Positions 6,105 to 15,127 of a stretch of DNA of 64,000 nucleotides are shown here, one piece after another. Made by a program: the position numbers and the translations under genes. Position 1 is the first letter of the stretch. Each line of letters opens with the position of its first letter. Source of the stretch: Methylopila sp. Yamaguchi (GTDB lineage: Bacteria; Pseudomonadota; Alphaproteobacteria; Rhizobiales; Methylopilaceae); NCBI RefSeq assembly GCF_002897035.1, contig NZ_BAUX01000012.1, forward strand, positions 80,130 to 144,129, written 5' to 3'. The notes beneath the pieces were generated by a model, which was not told where the DNA came from, searched no databases, and saw nothing but the letters and a program-made list of their open reading frames with translations.

Positions 6105-8552
6105 ATGGCGGATTTCCCGACTCAGGCTCAGATCGTCATTGTCGGCGGCGGCATCATCGGGGCCTCGACGGCCTACCATCTGGCGAAGCTCGGCCTGAAG
6201 GACGTCGTGCTGCTGGAGCGGCACAAGCTGACCTCCGGCTCGACCTTCCACGCGGCCGGCCTCGTGGGGCAACTGCGCTCAAACGCCAACATCACGCAGC
6301 TGCTCGGCGAGAGCGTGAAGCTCTACCGGACGCTGGAGCAGGAGACCGGGCTCGCCACCGGCTGGAAGATGAACGGCGGCCTGCGCCTCGCCTGCACCGA
6401 GGAGCGCTGGACCGAGGTGAAGCGGCAGGCGACCACCGCCCGCTCCTTTGGGCTCGAGATGCACCTGCTGACCCCGAAGGAGGCGCAGGATCTTTGGCCG
6501 CTGATGGACGTCTCCGACGTGATCGGCGCGGCCTTCCTGCCGACGGACGGCCAGGCCAACCCCTCCGACATCACAGGCTCTCTCGCCAAGGGGGCGCGCA
6601 TGCATGGAGCGCGGATCGTCGAGGACACGGAGGTCACGGGCTTCCGTATCGAAAAAGGGCGAGTGACCGTGGTCGAAACCGACCGTGGCCCGATCGCCTG
6701 CGAGATCGTCGTGAACTGCGCGGGCCAGTGGGCGCGCGAGGTCGGCCGCATGGCGGGCGTCAACGTGCCGCTCGTTTCGGTCGAGCACCAGTACATGATC
6801 ACCGACCGGATCGAGGGCGTGACCTCCTCCCTGCCGACGCTGCGCGATCCCGACCGCCTCACCTACTACAAGGAGGAGGTCGGCGGCCTCGTCATGGGCG
6901 GCTACGAGCCGAACCCGATCGCATGGGGCGTCGACAGCTTCCCCAAGGCGTTCAACTTCCAGCTGCTTCCGTCGAACTTCGATCATTTCGAGCAGCTGAT
7001 GGAGCTCGCGCTCGGCCGCGTGCCGGCGCTGGAGACGGCGGGCGTCAAGGAGTTGATCAACGGGCCGGAGAGCTTCACGCCGGACGGCAACTTCATCCTC
7101 GGCCAGGCGCCGGAACTGACAGGCTTCTTCGTGGGCGCAGGTTTCAACGCCTTCGGCATCGCGTCGGGCGGCGGCGCCGGCAAGGCGCTCGCGGAGTGGA
7201 TCGCCGGCGGTCGCGCGCCCTACGACCTCGCGCCCGTCGACATCCTGCGCTTCGGCCGCAACCACCAGGACGTCGCCTGGGTGCGGGAGCGCACGCTGGA
7301 GGCCTATGGCAAGCACTACACCATCGCCTGGCCGCATGAGGAGCACGCGAGCGGCCGCCCGCTGCGGCGCTCGCCGCTCTACGACCGGCTGAAGGCGCAG
7401 GGCGCAGTGTTCGGCGAGAAGCTTGGGTGGGAGCGGCCGAACTGGTTCTCCCAGCCCGGCGAGGAGGCCCAGGACCGCTACACCTTCGGCCGGCCGAACT
7501 GGACCGACGCGGTGGCGCGCGAGCACCGCGCGGTGCGCGAGGCGGTTGGCCTGTTCGACCAGACCTCCTTCGCCAAGTTCCGCATGGTGGGCCGCGACGC
7601 CGAGGCGGCGCTGTCCTGGCTCAGCGCCGCCGACCTCGCCGGGGCGCCCGGCGCCGTCGTCGTCGCGCCCATGCTGAACGTCAAAGGCGGAGTCGAGTGC
7701 GACCTCACCGCGGTGCGGGTCGCGCCCGACGACTACTACCTGATCGCCGGCACCGCGGCCGCCACCAAGGACTTCGACTGGCTCCGCCGCAACATCCCCG
7801 AAGGCCTCGACGCCCACCTGATCGACGTGTCCTCCGCCTACGGCGTGCTCAGTCTGATGGGCCCCAACGCGCGGAGGACGCTGGAGCGCGTCTGCTCCGA
7901 CGACCTGTCGAACGACGGCTTTCCCTTCGGCTCCGCCCGCAGGATCAACGTCGCGGGCGCCCCGACTCTCGCGCTCCGCGTGACTTACGTCGGCGAACTC
8001 GGCTTCGAGCTCCACCTGCCGGTCGAATTCACCGCCACCGTCTATGACGCGCTGATGGCGGCGGGCGCGGATCTCGGGATCGCGAACGCCGGCTACCGGG
8101 CGATCGAGACGCTGCGGCTGGAGAAGGGTTACTGGGCGTCGGGCGCCGACGTCGGGCCGGACCATACGCCGTTCGAGGCGGGCTTCGGCTGGGCCGTAGC
8201 TCTGGACAAGGCGGCCGACTTCCTTGGCCGCAACGCGCTGCGCGCCGCGCAGGGGCGGCGCATCAAGAAACGGCTCGCTGGCTTCACCGTCGACGATCCG
8301 TCGATCGTGCTGCTCGGCCGCGAGACAATCTACCGGAACGGCGAGCGCGTCGGCTGGCTCTCCAGCGGCGGGTTCGGGCACACCGTCGGCAAGCCCATCG
8401 GCTACGGCTACGTGCGCCAGCCCGAGGGCGGCCTGGATGACGCTTTCGTCCTGTCCGGCGCGTACGAGCTCGACGTCGCCACCCTCCGCGTGCCGGCGAA
8501 GGTCCATCTCGCGCCGCTGTACGACCCGGAGATGCGGCGCGTGCTCGCGTAA
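6105..8552 (+). CDS. Dimethylglycine/sarcosine dehydrogenase-like flavoprotein with GcvT domain
   Basis: An 815-residue two-domain enzyme. The N-terminal half is a DAO-type FAD oxidoreductase with GGGIIG at residues 14-19; FHAAG around His49 matches the site where FAD is covalently bound to His in dimethylglycine and sarcosine dehydrogenases. The C-terminal half (about residue 430 on) is a GcvT-like folate-binding aminomethyltransferase domain. Such enzymes oxidatively demethylate N-methylglycines and pass the one-carbon unit to tetrahydrofolate. The start at 6105 is chosen because the fold begins at once; the frame continues upstream to 6003 without family similarity. Downstream lie a betaine/choline-type importer and a choline-kinase-like gene, supporting a role in betaine-derived methylamine catabolism. 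Exact substrate not provable here. Confidence 0.85.
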   Translation: MADFPTQAQIVIVGGGIIGASTAYHLAKLGLKDVVLLERHKLTSGSTFHAAGLVGQLRSNANITQLLGESVKLYRTLEQETGLATGWKMNGGLRLACTEERWTEVKRQATTARSFGLEMHLLTPKEAQDLWPLMDVSDVIGAAFLPTDGQANPSDITGSLAKGARMHGARIVEDTEVTGFRIEKGRVTVVETDRGPIACEIVVNCAGQWAREVGRMAGVNVPLVSVEHQYMITDRIEGVTSSLPTLRDPDRLTYYKEEVGGLVMGGYEPNPIAWGVDSFPKAFNFQLLPSNFDHFEQLMELALGRVPALETAGVKELINGPESFTPDGNFILGQAPELTGFFVGAGFNAFGIASGGGAGKALAEWIAGGRAPYDLAPVDILRFGRNHQDVAWVRERTLEAYGKHYTIAWPHEEHASGRPLRRSPLYDRLKAQGAVFGEKLGWERPNWFSQPGEEAQDRYTFGRPNWTDAVAREHRAVREAVGLFDQTSFAKFRMVGRDAEAALSWLSAADLAGAPGAVVVAPMLNVKGGVECDLTAVRVAPDDYYLIAGTAAATKDFDWLRRNIPEGLDAHLIDVSSAYGVLSLMGPNARRTLERVCSDDLSNDGFPFGSARRINVAGAPTLALRVTYVGELGFELHLPVEFTATVYDALMAAGADLGIANAGYRAIETLRLEKGYWASGADVGPDHTPFEAGFGWAVALDKAADFLGRNALRAAQGRRIKKRLAGFTVDDPSIVLLGRETIYRNGERVGWLSSGGFGHTVGKPIGYGYVRQPEGGLDDAFVLSGAYELDVATLRVPAKVHLAPLYDPEMRRVLA

Positions 8553-8742
8553 CAGGCGCGTGATCAGCCGAGGCGCCGCAGGACGAGGCGCCCCAGGCCA
8601 AATTGCCCCGAGCGCGAAGTTTTTTCTTGGGAGGAAAGCCTCGAACGCCAACAGAATGCCTCGTCCTGTGTGGATTTCTATCCGCTGGCATCGAACCTGC
8701 ATTACGATGCCCGCCAGCCCCGGCGTCCTGAGGAGGACCGAC

Positions 8743-9690
8743 ATGCGACGCATTCTGACGAGCTTGATCGCGGCCAGCGCCTTGGCGCTCGGCTCCGCCG
8801 CGGTGGTCGCCGCCGCGCCCGAGTCAAAGGACCCGATCAAGATCACCCTGAACGACTGGACCGGCCAGCTCCTCACCGCGCACATCATGGGCGGCGTGCT
8901 CGAGAAGGCCGGATACACCGTGCAGTACGTGCCGGCGGACTATCTCGCGCAGTTCGCAGGGATGCGCACCGGCGACCTAACGGTCGCGATGGAGGTCTGG
9001 GCGACCACCGCCAAGGAGGCGATGGACGCCGCGATCGACGCCGGCGGCGTGGAGAACGTGGGCGAGACCGGCATGCAGGCGCGCGAGGACTGGTGGTACC
9101 CGTCCTACATGAAGGAGAAGTGCCCCGGCCTGCCGGACTGGAAGGCGCTGAAGGAGTGCGCCGAGGCCTTCTCGACGCCGGAGACCGCGCCGAAGGGCCG
9201 CTACCTCGGCGGCCCGGTGACCTGGGGCGGCTATGACGAGGAGCGCATCCAGGCGCTCGACCTGCCGTTCGAGGTGGTGCACGCCGGCACCGACGCGGCC
9301 CTCTTCGCCGAGCTGAAGAGCGCCTACGAGCGCAAGGCCCCCGTGCTGCTGTGGATCTACGCGCCGCACTGGGCCCCCATCAAGTACGAGGGCGAGTGGG
9401 TCGAGTTCCCGAAGTACGAGAAGGCCTGCTACGAGGACCCGGCGTGGGGCTCCAACAAAGAGGCCAAGTACGACTGCGCCAAGCCTGTCGGCCCGATCTA
9501 CAAGGCGGTCTGGACCGGCATGAAGGACAAGTGGCCGACGGCCTACAAGGCGGTGAAGGCCTACACCTTCGACAACAAGGGCATCGGCGAGCTCGCAGCC
9601 CGCGTCGACATCGACGGCGAGAAGGTCGAGGCTGTCGCGGCGGACTGGGTGGCCAAGAACGAGGCCGTCTGGAGCGCTTGGCTGAAGTAG
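8743..9690 (+). CDS. Glycine betaine/choline-type ABC transporter substrate-binding protein
   Basis: A 315-residue periplasmic binding protein of the OpuAC (glycine betaine/proline betaine/choline) family. The signal peptide (about residues 1-25, ending VVAAAPE) is followed by ITLNDWTGQLLTAH and many Trp residues (WWYPSY, WIYAPHWAP), as expected for an aromatic box that holds a quaternary ammonium group. ATG at 8743 has GAGGAGG upstream. It is followed by a stable hairpin, then the ATPase and permease genes of the same transporter. Betaine, choline, dimethylglycine or a related amine are all possible ligands; the neighbouring dehydrogenase favours catabolic uptake rather than osmoprotection. 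Confidence 0.9.
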   Translation: MRRILTSLIAASALALGSAAVVAAAPESKDPIKITLNDWTGQLLTAHIMGGVLEKAGYTVQYVPADYLAQFAGMRTGDLTVAMEVWATTAKEAMDAAIDAGGVENVGETGMQAREDWWYPSYMKEKCPGLPDWKALKECAEAFSTPETAPKGRYLGGPVTWGGYDEERIQALDLPFEVVHAGTDAALFAELKSAYERKAPVLLWIYAPHWAPIKYEGEWVEFPKYEKACYEDPAWGSNKEAKYDCAKPVGPIYKAVWTGMKDKWPTAYKAVKAYTFDNKGIGELAARVDIDGEKVEAVAADWVAKNEAVWSAWLK

Positions 9691-9716
9691 GCTCTTCGCC
9701 TCGATCGTAACGCGTG

Positions 9717-9747
9717 TCCCGCCCGGCGTCGCAGGATCCGGGCGGGA
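9717..9747 (+). promoter_or_regulatory. Stable intercistronic hairpin after the binding-protein gene
   Basis: Perfect 10-base inverted repeat TCCCGCCCGG / CCGGGCGGGA with an 11-base loop and no T-run, between the binding-protein stop and the ATPase start. Such hairpins often protect the upstream message so that the binding protein is made in excess over the membrane parts. Confidence 0.55.
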
Positions 9748-9777
9748 CGGGTCAGCAGCCGTCGCCCGGAGCTGTCG

Positions 9778-10812
9778 ATGAGCCACCCCATCCTCGCCTG
9801 CAGAGGCGTCGCCAAGCTCTACGGAGCCAGGGCCTCGCGCTTCGTTCGCGACGGGCGTTTCGCAGGCGCTCCGGAGGAGCTTGCGGCCGCCGGCGTCGTC
9901 GCCGCCGTCCGCGACGTCGACCTTGAGATCGCGCGCGGCGAAACCTTCGTGATCATGGGGCTGTCGGGCTCGGGCAAGTCCACCCTCGTCCGCTGCCTCT
10001 CCGCCCTGACGCCCCCGAGCGCCGGCGAGGTGCTGTTCGAGGGCCGGAACCTCAGCACCATGGCCGAGGGCGACCTCCTGCAGATCCGCCGGCACCAGAT
10101 GGGCATGGTGTTCCAGAACTTCGCCCTGCTGCCGCATCTCACCGTGCTGGGCAACGTGGCCTTCCCGCTTGACGTGCAGGGCGTCAAGAAGACCGAGCGC
10201 GAGGCCAAGGCGCTGGAGATGATCCGGCTCGTCGGCCTGTCGGGACGCGAGGGCCGCTTCCCGCGTGAGCTCTCCGGCGGCCAGCAGCAGCGCGTCGGCA
10301 TCGCCCGCTCGCTCGCGGTGAAGCCCGACCTCTGGTTCCTCGACGAGCCGTTCTCGGCGCTCGACCCGCTGATCCGCCGCGAGATGCAGGACGAAGTGCT
10401 GCGGCTGCAGGGGTTGCTGAAGAAGACCATCGTCTTCATCACTCACGACTTCGACGAGGCGGTGCGGATCGCGGATCGCATCGCCATCATGAAGGACGGC
10501 CGCATCGAGCAAATCGGCACGGCCGAGGAGCTCCTGCTGCGCCCCGCGACCGACTACGTCCGCGCCTTCACCCAGGAAGCGCCGCGGGCCAAGATCCTGA
10601 CCGCGCGCGCCGTGATGGCGCCCGCGCCGTCCGGCGCCGAGTTCGCCGGCCGCGTCGACGCCCGCGCGCGCGTCGCCTCCTTCGCCCACGAGGTCGAGGC
10701 GGCCGAGCGGCCCTTCGCGGTGGTCGACGGCGGCGCGGTGATCGGCGTGGTCGACCGGCTCGCAATGATCGACGTCCTGGTCGGCCGCGAGCGGAAGGCC
10801 GTCGCGGCATGA
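9778..10812 (+). CDS. Glycine betaine/choline-type ABC transporter ATP-binding protein (ProV-like)
   Basis: A 344-residue ABC ATPase. Walker A GLSGSGKST is at residues 61-69, the signature LSGGQQQR at 165-172, Walker B WFLDEP at 186-191, and the switch His in FITHDFDEA. The order and spacing match ProV/OpuAA-type subunits, which energise quaternary amine uptake. The roughly 85 C-terminal residues look like a shortened CBS-type region (AVVDGGAVIGVVDR) rather than the two full CBS domains of OpuAA, so osmotic gating of the classical type is uncertain. The last codons overlap the permease start by four bases (ATGA), implying translational coupling. Confidence 0.92.
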   Translation: MSHPILACRGVAKLYGARASRFVRDGRFAGAPEELAAAGVVAAVRDVDLEIARGETFVIMGLSGSGKSTLVRCLSALTPPSAGEVLFEGRNLSTMAEGDLLQIRRHQMGMVFQNFALLPHLTVLGNVAFPLDVQGVKKTEREAKALEMIRLVGLSGREGRFPRELSGGQQQRVGIARSLAVKPDLWFLDEPFSALDPLIRREMQDEVLRLQGLLKKTIVFITHDFDEAVRIADRIAIMKDGRIEQIGTAEELLLRPATDYVRAFTQEAPRAKILTARAVMAPAPSGAEFAGRVDARARVASFAHEVEAAERPFAVVDGGAVIGVVDRLAMIDVLVGRERKAVAA

Positions 10813-12830
10813 GCGTCGCAGCCGCGACGCATCCGCCGGCGGCGACGCGAACGGGCGTCCCTCTGCTGCGCTTCGCCGTCCCCCTGGCGCTCGTCCTCGT
10901 CACGGCGGTTCTCGTCTCGTTGCCGACGAGCGCGCTGCCGGCCTGGGCGTGGAAATACCCTCTCGCCTGGCAGGCGCCGCTCCCGGCGTGGATCTCGGCC
11001 TTCATGAAGTGGCTGATGGAGACCGCGTCGCTCGGCCTGTTCACCGTGCGCGACCTCACCCGCGGCGTCGCGAGCGCGCTGGACGCGGTGCTGTTCGTGG
11101 CGAAGGCGGTGCTTGCGACGGGCGTCGCGCAGGGCGCGGGCGCAAGCGCGACGACCCTCGTGCCTCCCATCCCATGGTTCGCGATGATCCTGGCGAGCTC
11201 CGCCGCGGCCTACGCCGTCGGCGGGCGAAGGCTCGCCTTGGGCATGGCGGCGGGGCTGCTCTATCTCGCCGTCTTCGGCCAATGGGCAAGCGCGATGATC
11301 ACGCTCGCGTCCGTGCTGGTCGCGAGCGTGATCGGGGCGGCCGGAGGCCTGCTGATCGGCCTCGCCTGCGTCCGCTGGCGAACGCTCGAGCGGCTGATGT
11401 CGCCGCTGCTCGACATGGCCCAGACCATGCCGGTCTTCGCCTACCTGTTGCCGATGCTGATCCTGTTCGGCTTCGGGCCCGCCTCCGCGATGGTCGCGAC
11501 GGTGATCTACGCCCTGCCTCCCATGGTGCGGGTGACGATCGTCGCAATCCGCGCCGTGCCGGAGGAAATCCGCGAGCTTGGCGTGATGTCCGGCTGCACC
11601 CGGCGGCAGATCACCTGGAAAATGCTCGTCCCGAGCGCGCTGCCGGCGCTGATGGTGGGCGTGAACCAGGTGATCATGCTGTCCCTCAACGTCGTCATCA
11701 TCGCCTCGATGATCGGCGCCGGCGGTCTCGGCTGGGACGTGTTGGCGGCGCTGCGGCGGCTCGACATCGGCGGCGGGCTGGAGGCGGGCCTCGCCATCAC
11801 TGTGCTCGCGGTGCTGCTCGACCGTTTCGCGCAAGCGATGGCGCAGCGCACCGAGCGTGTGGCGAAGGAAGACGTCGCGGGAGCGGCCGGCCGGCGTCTC
11901 GCCGTGCGCGTGGCCCTCGTCTGGGCGCTCGGTCTCTGGATCGCCGCGGCGGTCTGGCCCGAGATCGCGCTCTACCCCAACGACTGGAAGCTCTCGACAG
12001 CGCCGTACTGGAGCCAGCTCGTCAGCTGGATCAACGTCAATTTCTTCAGCGTGCTCGACGCGATCCGCACCGCGGCTCTGCTCAACGTCCTGACGCCCGT
12101 GAAGCGCTTCATGCTCGCCCTGCCCTGGCCGTGGGTGGTGGCGCTGGTCATGCTGGCCGGCTGGCGGCTCGGTGGCCTCCGGCTGGCGCTGACCACCGGC
12201 GCGATGACGCTGTTCCTGGCGGTCGTCGGCCTGTGGCAGACCTCGATGCTGACCGTCTACCTCTGCGGGGTCGCGGTGCTCATCTCGGTCGTGATCGGCG
12301 TGCCGATCGGCGTCGCCGCCGCCAACCGCCCCCGGCTGTGGCGGGTGGTCGAGGCCGTCATCGACACGCTCCAGACGCTGCCGGCCTTCATCTACCTGAT
12401 CCCGATCGTGATGCTGTTCCGGGTCGGCGACTTCACCGCGCTGATCGCGATCGTGCTCTACGCCGTCGCGCCGGCGATCCGCTACACTGCGCACGGCGTG
12501 CGCCGCGTCCCCGCCACGCTGATCGAGGCGGGTCAGATGACCGGCTGCAGCCGCCGGCAGCTGCTCACACGCATCCGCCTCCCGCTGGCGACGCCCGACA
12601 TCCTTCTCGGCCTCAACCAGACGATCATGCTCGCCCTCTCCATGCTCGTGATCACCGCGCTCGTGGGCACGCGCGACCTGGGCCAGGAGACTTACATGGC
12701 GCTGTCGAAGGCCGACGTCGGCCGCGGGCTGGTCGCCGGCGTCTGCGTCGCCTTCATCGGGATGGTGGCCGATCGGCTGATCTCGGCGGCCGCCGAACGG
12801 CTGCGGCGGCGCACCGGGCTCGCGGCGTGA
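10809..12830 (+). CDS. Glycine betaine/choline-type ABC transporter permease, two permease domains fused
   Basis: A 673-residue integral membrane protein containing two copies of the ProW-type BPD_transp_1 domain in one chain. The first EAA loop region reads PEEIRELGVMSGCTRRQITW (about residues 250-270), the second PATLIEAGQMTGCSRRQLL (about 570-590), each followed by GLNQ or GVNQ-IIML-type segments. A single-copy ProW would be about 280-350 residues, so this protein could supply both halves of the channel. It starts in the ATGA overlap with the ATPase gene and its stop overlaps the GTG start of the kinase gene, so the three are one translationally coupled operon. Confidence 0.9.
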   Translation: MSVAAATHPPAATRTGVPLLRFAVPLALVLVTAVLVSLPTSALPAWAWKYPLAWQAPLPAWISAFMKWLMETASLGLFTVRDLTRGVASALDAVLFVAKAVLATGVAQGAGASATTLVPPIPWFAMILASSAAAYAVGGRRLALGMAAGLLYLAVFGQWASAMITLASVLVASVIGAAGGLLIGLACVRWRTLERLMSPLLDMAQTMPVFAYLLPMLILFGFGPASAMVATVIYALPPMVRVTIVAIRAVPEEIRELGVMSGCTRRQITWKMLVPSALPALMVGVNQVIMLSLNVVIIASMIGAGGLGWDVLAALRRLDIGGGLEAGLAITVLAVLLDRFAQAMAQRTERVAKEDVAGAAGRRLAVRVALVWALGLWIAAAVWPEIALYPNDWKLSTAPYWSQLVSWINVNFFSVLDAIRTAALLNVLTPVKRFMLALPWPWVVALVMLAGWRLGGLRLALTTGAMTLFLAVVGLWQTSMLTVYLCGVAVLISVVIGVPIGVAAANRPRLWRVVEAVIDTLQTLPAFIYLIPIVMLFRVGDFTALIAIVLYAVAPAIRYTAHGVRRVPATLIEAGQMTGCSRRQLLTRIRLPLATPDILLGLNQTIMLALSMLVITALVGTRDLGQETYMALSKADVGRGLVAGVCVAFIGMVADRLISAAAERLRRRTGLAA

Positions 12831-13705
12831 CGGCGAACGCGCTCGACCGCATCCGCGCGCTGCCGCTCTGGACGGGCAAGGTCGAGCCGCAGCCGCTCGC
12901 GGGCGGCATCACCAACAGCAACTTCCTGGTGGAGGACGGCGGAGCGCGCTTCGTGGTGCGGCTCGGCGAGGACATCCCCGCGCACAACGTCATGCGCTTC
13001 AACGAGCGGGCGGCGGCGCTGGCGGCCGAGCGCGCCGGCGTGTCGCCCGCGCTGCGCCATTTCGAGCCCGGCCTGATCGTCATCGACTACATCGAGGCCC
13101 GCACCTTCACCGAACAGGACGTGCGGGACCACCTGCCGCGGGTCGCCGAGCTGATCAGCCGCGCCCACCGCGAGGTCACCCGCGAGATCCGCGGGCCGGC
13201 GCTGGCCTTCTGGACCTTTCACATCCTGCGCTCCTACGTGCACGCCTTGCGCGAGCGCGGCCATCGGCTGGCCGGCGACCTGCCCCGCTACGCGCGCGTC
13301 GCCGAGCGGCTGGAGGCGAGCCTCGGGCCGACCGAGATCGTCTTCGGCCACAACGACCTGCTGCCCGGCAACTTCCTCGACGACGGCGATCGCCTCTGGC
13401 TGATCGACTGGGACTACGGCGGCTTCAACACGCCGCTGTTCGATCTCGGCGGCCTCGCCTCGAACAACGGCTTCAGCCCGGCCCAACGGGACGAACTGCT
13501 CGCGCTCTACTACGAGCGCGCGCCGGACGACGGCCTGCGGCTGCGGCTTCAGGCGATGCTCGTGGCCTCGCTGCTGCGCGAGGCGCTGTGGAGCATGGTC
13601 TCCGAGAGCGAGTCGACGATCGACTTCGACTACCAGGCCTACACCGCCGAAAATCTGGCGCGGTTCGAGCGTGCGCTCGCCGAGTTCGAGGTCATGGCGG
13701 GCTGA
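12827..13705 (+). CDS. Choline-kinase-like phosphotransferase (APH fold)
   Basis: A 292-residue kinase-fold protein starting with GTG at 12827 inside a GTGA overlap with the permease stop. GGITNSNFLV near the N-terminus is the nucleotide-binding region, FGHNDLLPGNFL is the Brenner/catalytic loop (catalytic Asp in HND), and LIDWDYGG holds the metal-binding Asp. These match the choline/ethanolamine kinase and LicA branch rather than aminoglycoside resistance kinases. Being last in a betaine/choline importer operon, it may phosphorylate choline, ethanolamine or a related amino alcohol, but the substrate is inferred only from context. Confidence 0.82.
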   Translation: MTANALDRIRALPLWTGKVEPQPLAGGITNSNFLVEDGGARFVVRLGEDIPAHNVMRFNERAAALAAERAGVSPALRHFEPGLIVIDYIEARTFTEQDVRDHLPRVAELISRAHREVTREIRGPALAFWTFHILRSYVHALRERGHRLAGDLPRYARVAERLEASLGPTEIVFGHNDLLPGNFLDDGDRLWLIDWDYGGFNTPLFDLGGLASNNGFSPAQRDELLALYYERAPDDGLRLRLQAMLVASLLREALWSMVSESESTIDFDYQAYTAENLARFERALAEFEVMAG

Positions 13706-13823
13706 ACCAGCGCATCGCCACGCAATCCGGCGCCTGACATGACGTTTTGACTGTCGGCGACGAGGTTTTGCGCCTAGGTTCTGGGGACAGCGTCGCCCCG
13801 CCCAGAGCCCCGCGAGACCCGCA

Positions 13824-14624
13824 ATGTCGCTGAAGCGCCAGAACGACATCCTGCAGGCCGTCCGGGCGAACGGCAGCTTCAGCATCGCCGAGCTCGCCAC
13901 GCGGCTCGCGGTCTCGACCGAGACGATCCGGCGCAACGTCCAGCCCCTGATCGACGACGGCGCGCTGCTGCGCTTCCACGGCGGCGTCATGTTGCCGGAG
14001 GCGGTGGACGAGCCGCCGTTCCAGCGCCGCATGCAGGTGAACCACGAGGCCAAGTGGGCGCTCGCCGGCATCGTGCGCGATCAGGTCCGCGACGGCGACA
14101 GCCTGATCCTCGACAACGGCACCACCTCCGCCTACGTCGCCGACGCGCTCGCCTCGCACTCGCGCCTGACCGTCGTCACCCACTCCGTCCAGATCGCATA
14201 TCGCCTCGCCTCGCGGAACGGCAATCGCGTGTTCTTCGCCGGCGGCGAGCTCTCAAGCGAGGACGGATCGGCGATCGGTCCCTCCGCGATCGAGTTCGTG
14301 CGGCAGTTCCAGGTGCGCTACGCGTTCATCTCGGTCGGCGGCATCACCCTCGGCGGCGAGCTCGGCGATTTTCATCTGTTCGAGGCCGAGTTCGCCCGCG
14401 CGGCCCTCCAGCAGGCGCAGGAGACCTGGATCATCGCGGACGCGACCAAGTTCGGCCGCGAGGCTCCGGTGAAGGTGTGCCAGCTCTCGGCGGTCGACGC
14501 GATCGTGTCCGACGGCGCGCCGCCGGCGGAGTTCGCGGCCAAGTGCCGGGCCGGCGGCGTGCGCGTGCTCACCCCTCAGACGCTGAAGCAGGACCGCCCC
14601 GCAGCCGGGCGTCCGCAGGCCTGA
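13824..14624 (+). CDS. DeoR/GlpR-family transcriptional regulator
   Basis: A 266-residue DeoR-type repressor. The N-terminal HTH (about residues 1-58) has RQNDILQAVRANGSFSIAEL and STETIRRNVQPL with the RFHGGV segment after it; the C-terminal DeoRC sensor domain contains SLILDNGTTSAYVADAL and ADATKFG, typical of the family's ligand pocket. It follows the kinase gene by 118 bases in the same direction. Position suggests control of the methylated-amine operon upstream, although DeoR members normally sense sugar phosphates, so a phosphorylated product of the neighbouring kinase is a conceivable ligand. Confidence 0.88.
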   Translation: MSLKRQNDILQAVRANGSFSIAELATRLAVSTETIRRNVQPLIDDGALLRFHGGVMLPEAVDEPPFQRRMQVNHEAKWALAGIVRDQVRDGDSLILDNGTTSAYVADALASHSRLTVVTHSVQIAYRLASRNGNRVFFAGGELSSEDGSAIGPSAIEFVRQFQVRYAFISVGGITLGGELGDFHLFEAEFARAALQQAQETWIIADATKFGREAPVKVCQLSAVDAIVSDGAPPAEFAAKCRAGGVRVLTPQTLKQDRPAAGRPQA

Positions 14625-14698
14625 TCCCGACCTCTGGTCCCGCCGTCGGTGCGCCCCACTTCGGTCGGCGACTCCGAATCTTGTTCGAGGACCCGACG

Positions 14699-15094
14699 AT
14701 GGCCGCACTCATCCCCACTCCGTCGCGCCGCGAGGCCGAGATCGCCTCCACGGCGCTCGGCTGGCTCACGCTCGCCCTCGCGGCGGTGGAGTTGGCGGCG
14801 CCGGGACGGCTCTCCCGGTCGCTCGGCCTGTCGGCTAACCACCAGTTCCTGAAGGGCTTCGGCGCGCGGGAGATGGCGACCGGCGCGGGCCTGTTCGGGT
14901 GGCGAAGGGGCCGCGGACGGACGTTATGGATCTGGGCGCGCGTCGCCGGCGACGCGATGGACATCGCCACGATCGCGCCGGCGCTGAGCCGCGACAACCC
15001 GAAGCGCAAGGCGGCGTTCGCGGCCTTCGCGGTCATCGTCGGCGTCACTCTCGTGGACGTGCTCTGCGCCCGCGCGCTCGACGACCGCGACTAA
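14699..15094 (+). CDS. Small membrane protein, resembles N-terminal region of cyclase/dehydrase-type proteins
   Basis: A 131-residue protein with about three to four hydrophobic segments (around residues 17-32, 58-70 and 98-118). GAGG lies before the ATG at 14699. The pattern LGWLTLALAAVELAAPGR, GFGAREMATGAGLF and WIWARVAGDAMDIATI resembles the membrane region that precedes SRPBCC domains in proteins annotated cyclase/dehydrase, but no SRPBCC domain follows here. Function unknown. It stands between the DeoR gene and the convergent aminotransferase. Confidence 0.68.
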   Translation: MAALIPTPSRREAEIASTALGWLTLALAAVELAAPGRLSRSLGLSANHQFLKGFGAREMATGAGLFGWRRGRGRTLWIWARVAGDAMDIATIAPALSRDNPKRKAAFAAFAVIVGVTLVDVLCARALDDRD

Positions 15095-15127
15095 CGCCGG
15101 CTCGGCCGCCTCGCGCGGAAAGCCGGG

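Noticed and set aside
6279..8918. 879-codon open frame antisense to the dimethylglycine dehydrogenase-like gene
   Set aside because: It is the mirror of a GC-rich gene with strong codon bias; the sense protein matches a known family along its length and the antisense one has no recognisable motif.
12827..13705. Aminoglycoside resistance phosphotransferase
   Set aside because: Same fold, but the sequence pattern is of the choline/ethanolamine kinase branch and the gene is translationally coupled to a betaine/choline-type importer.
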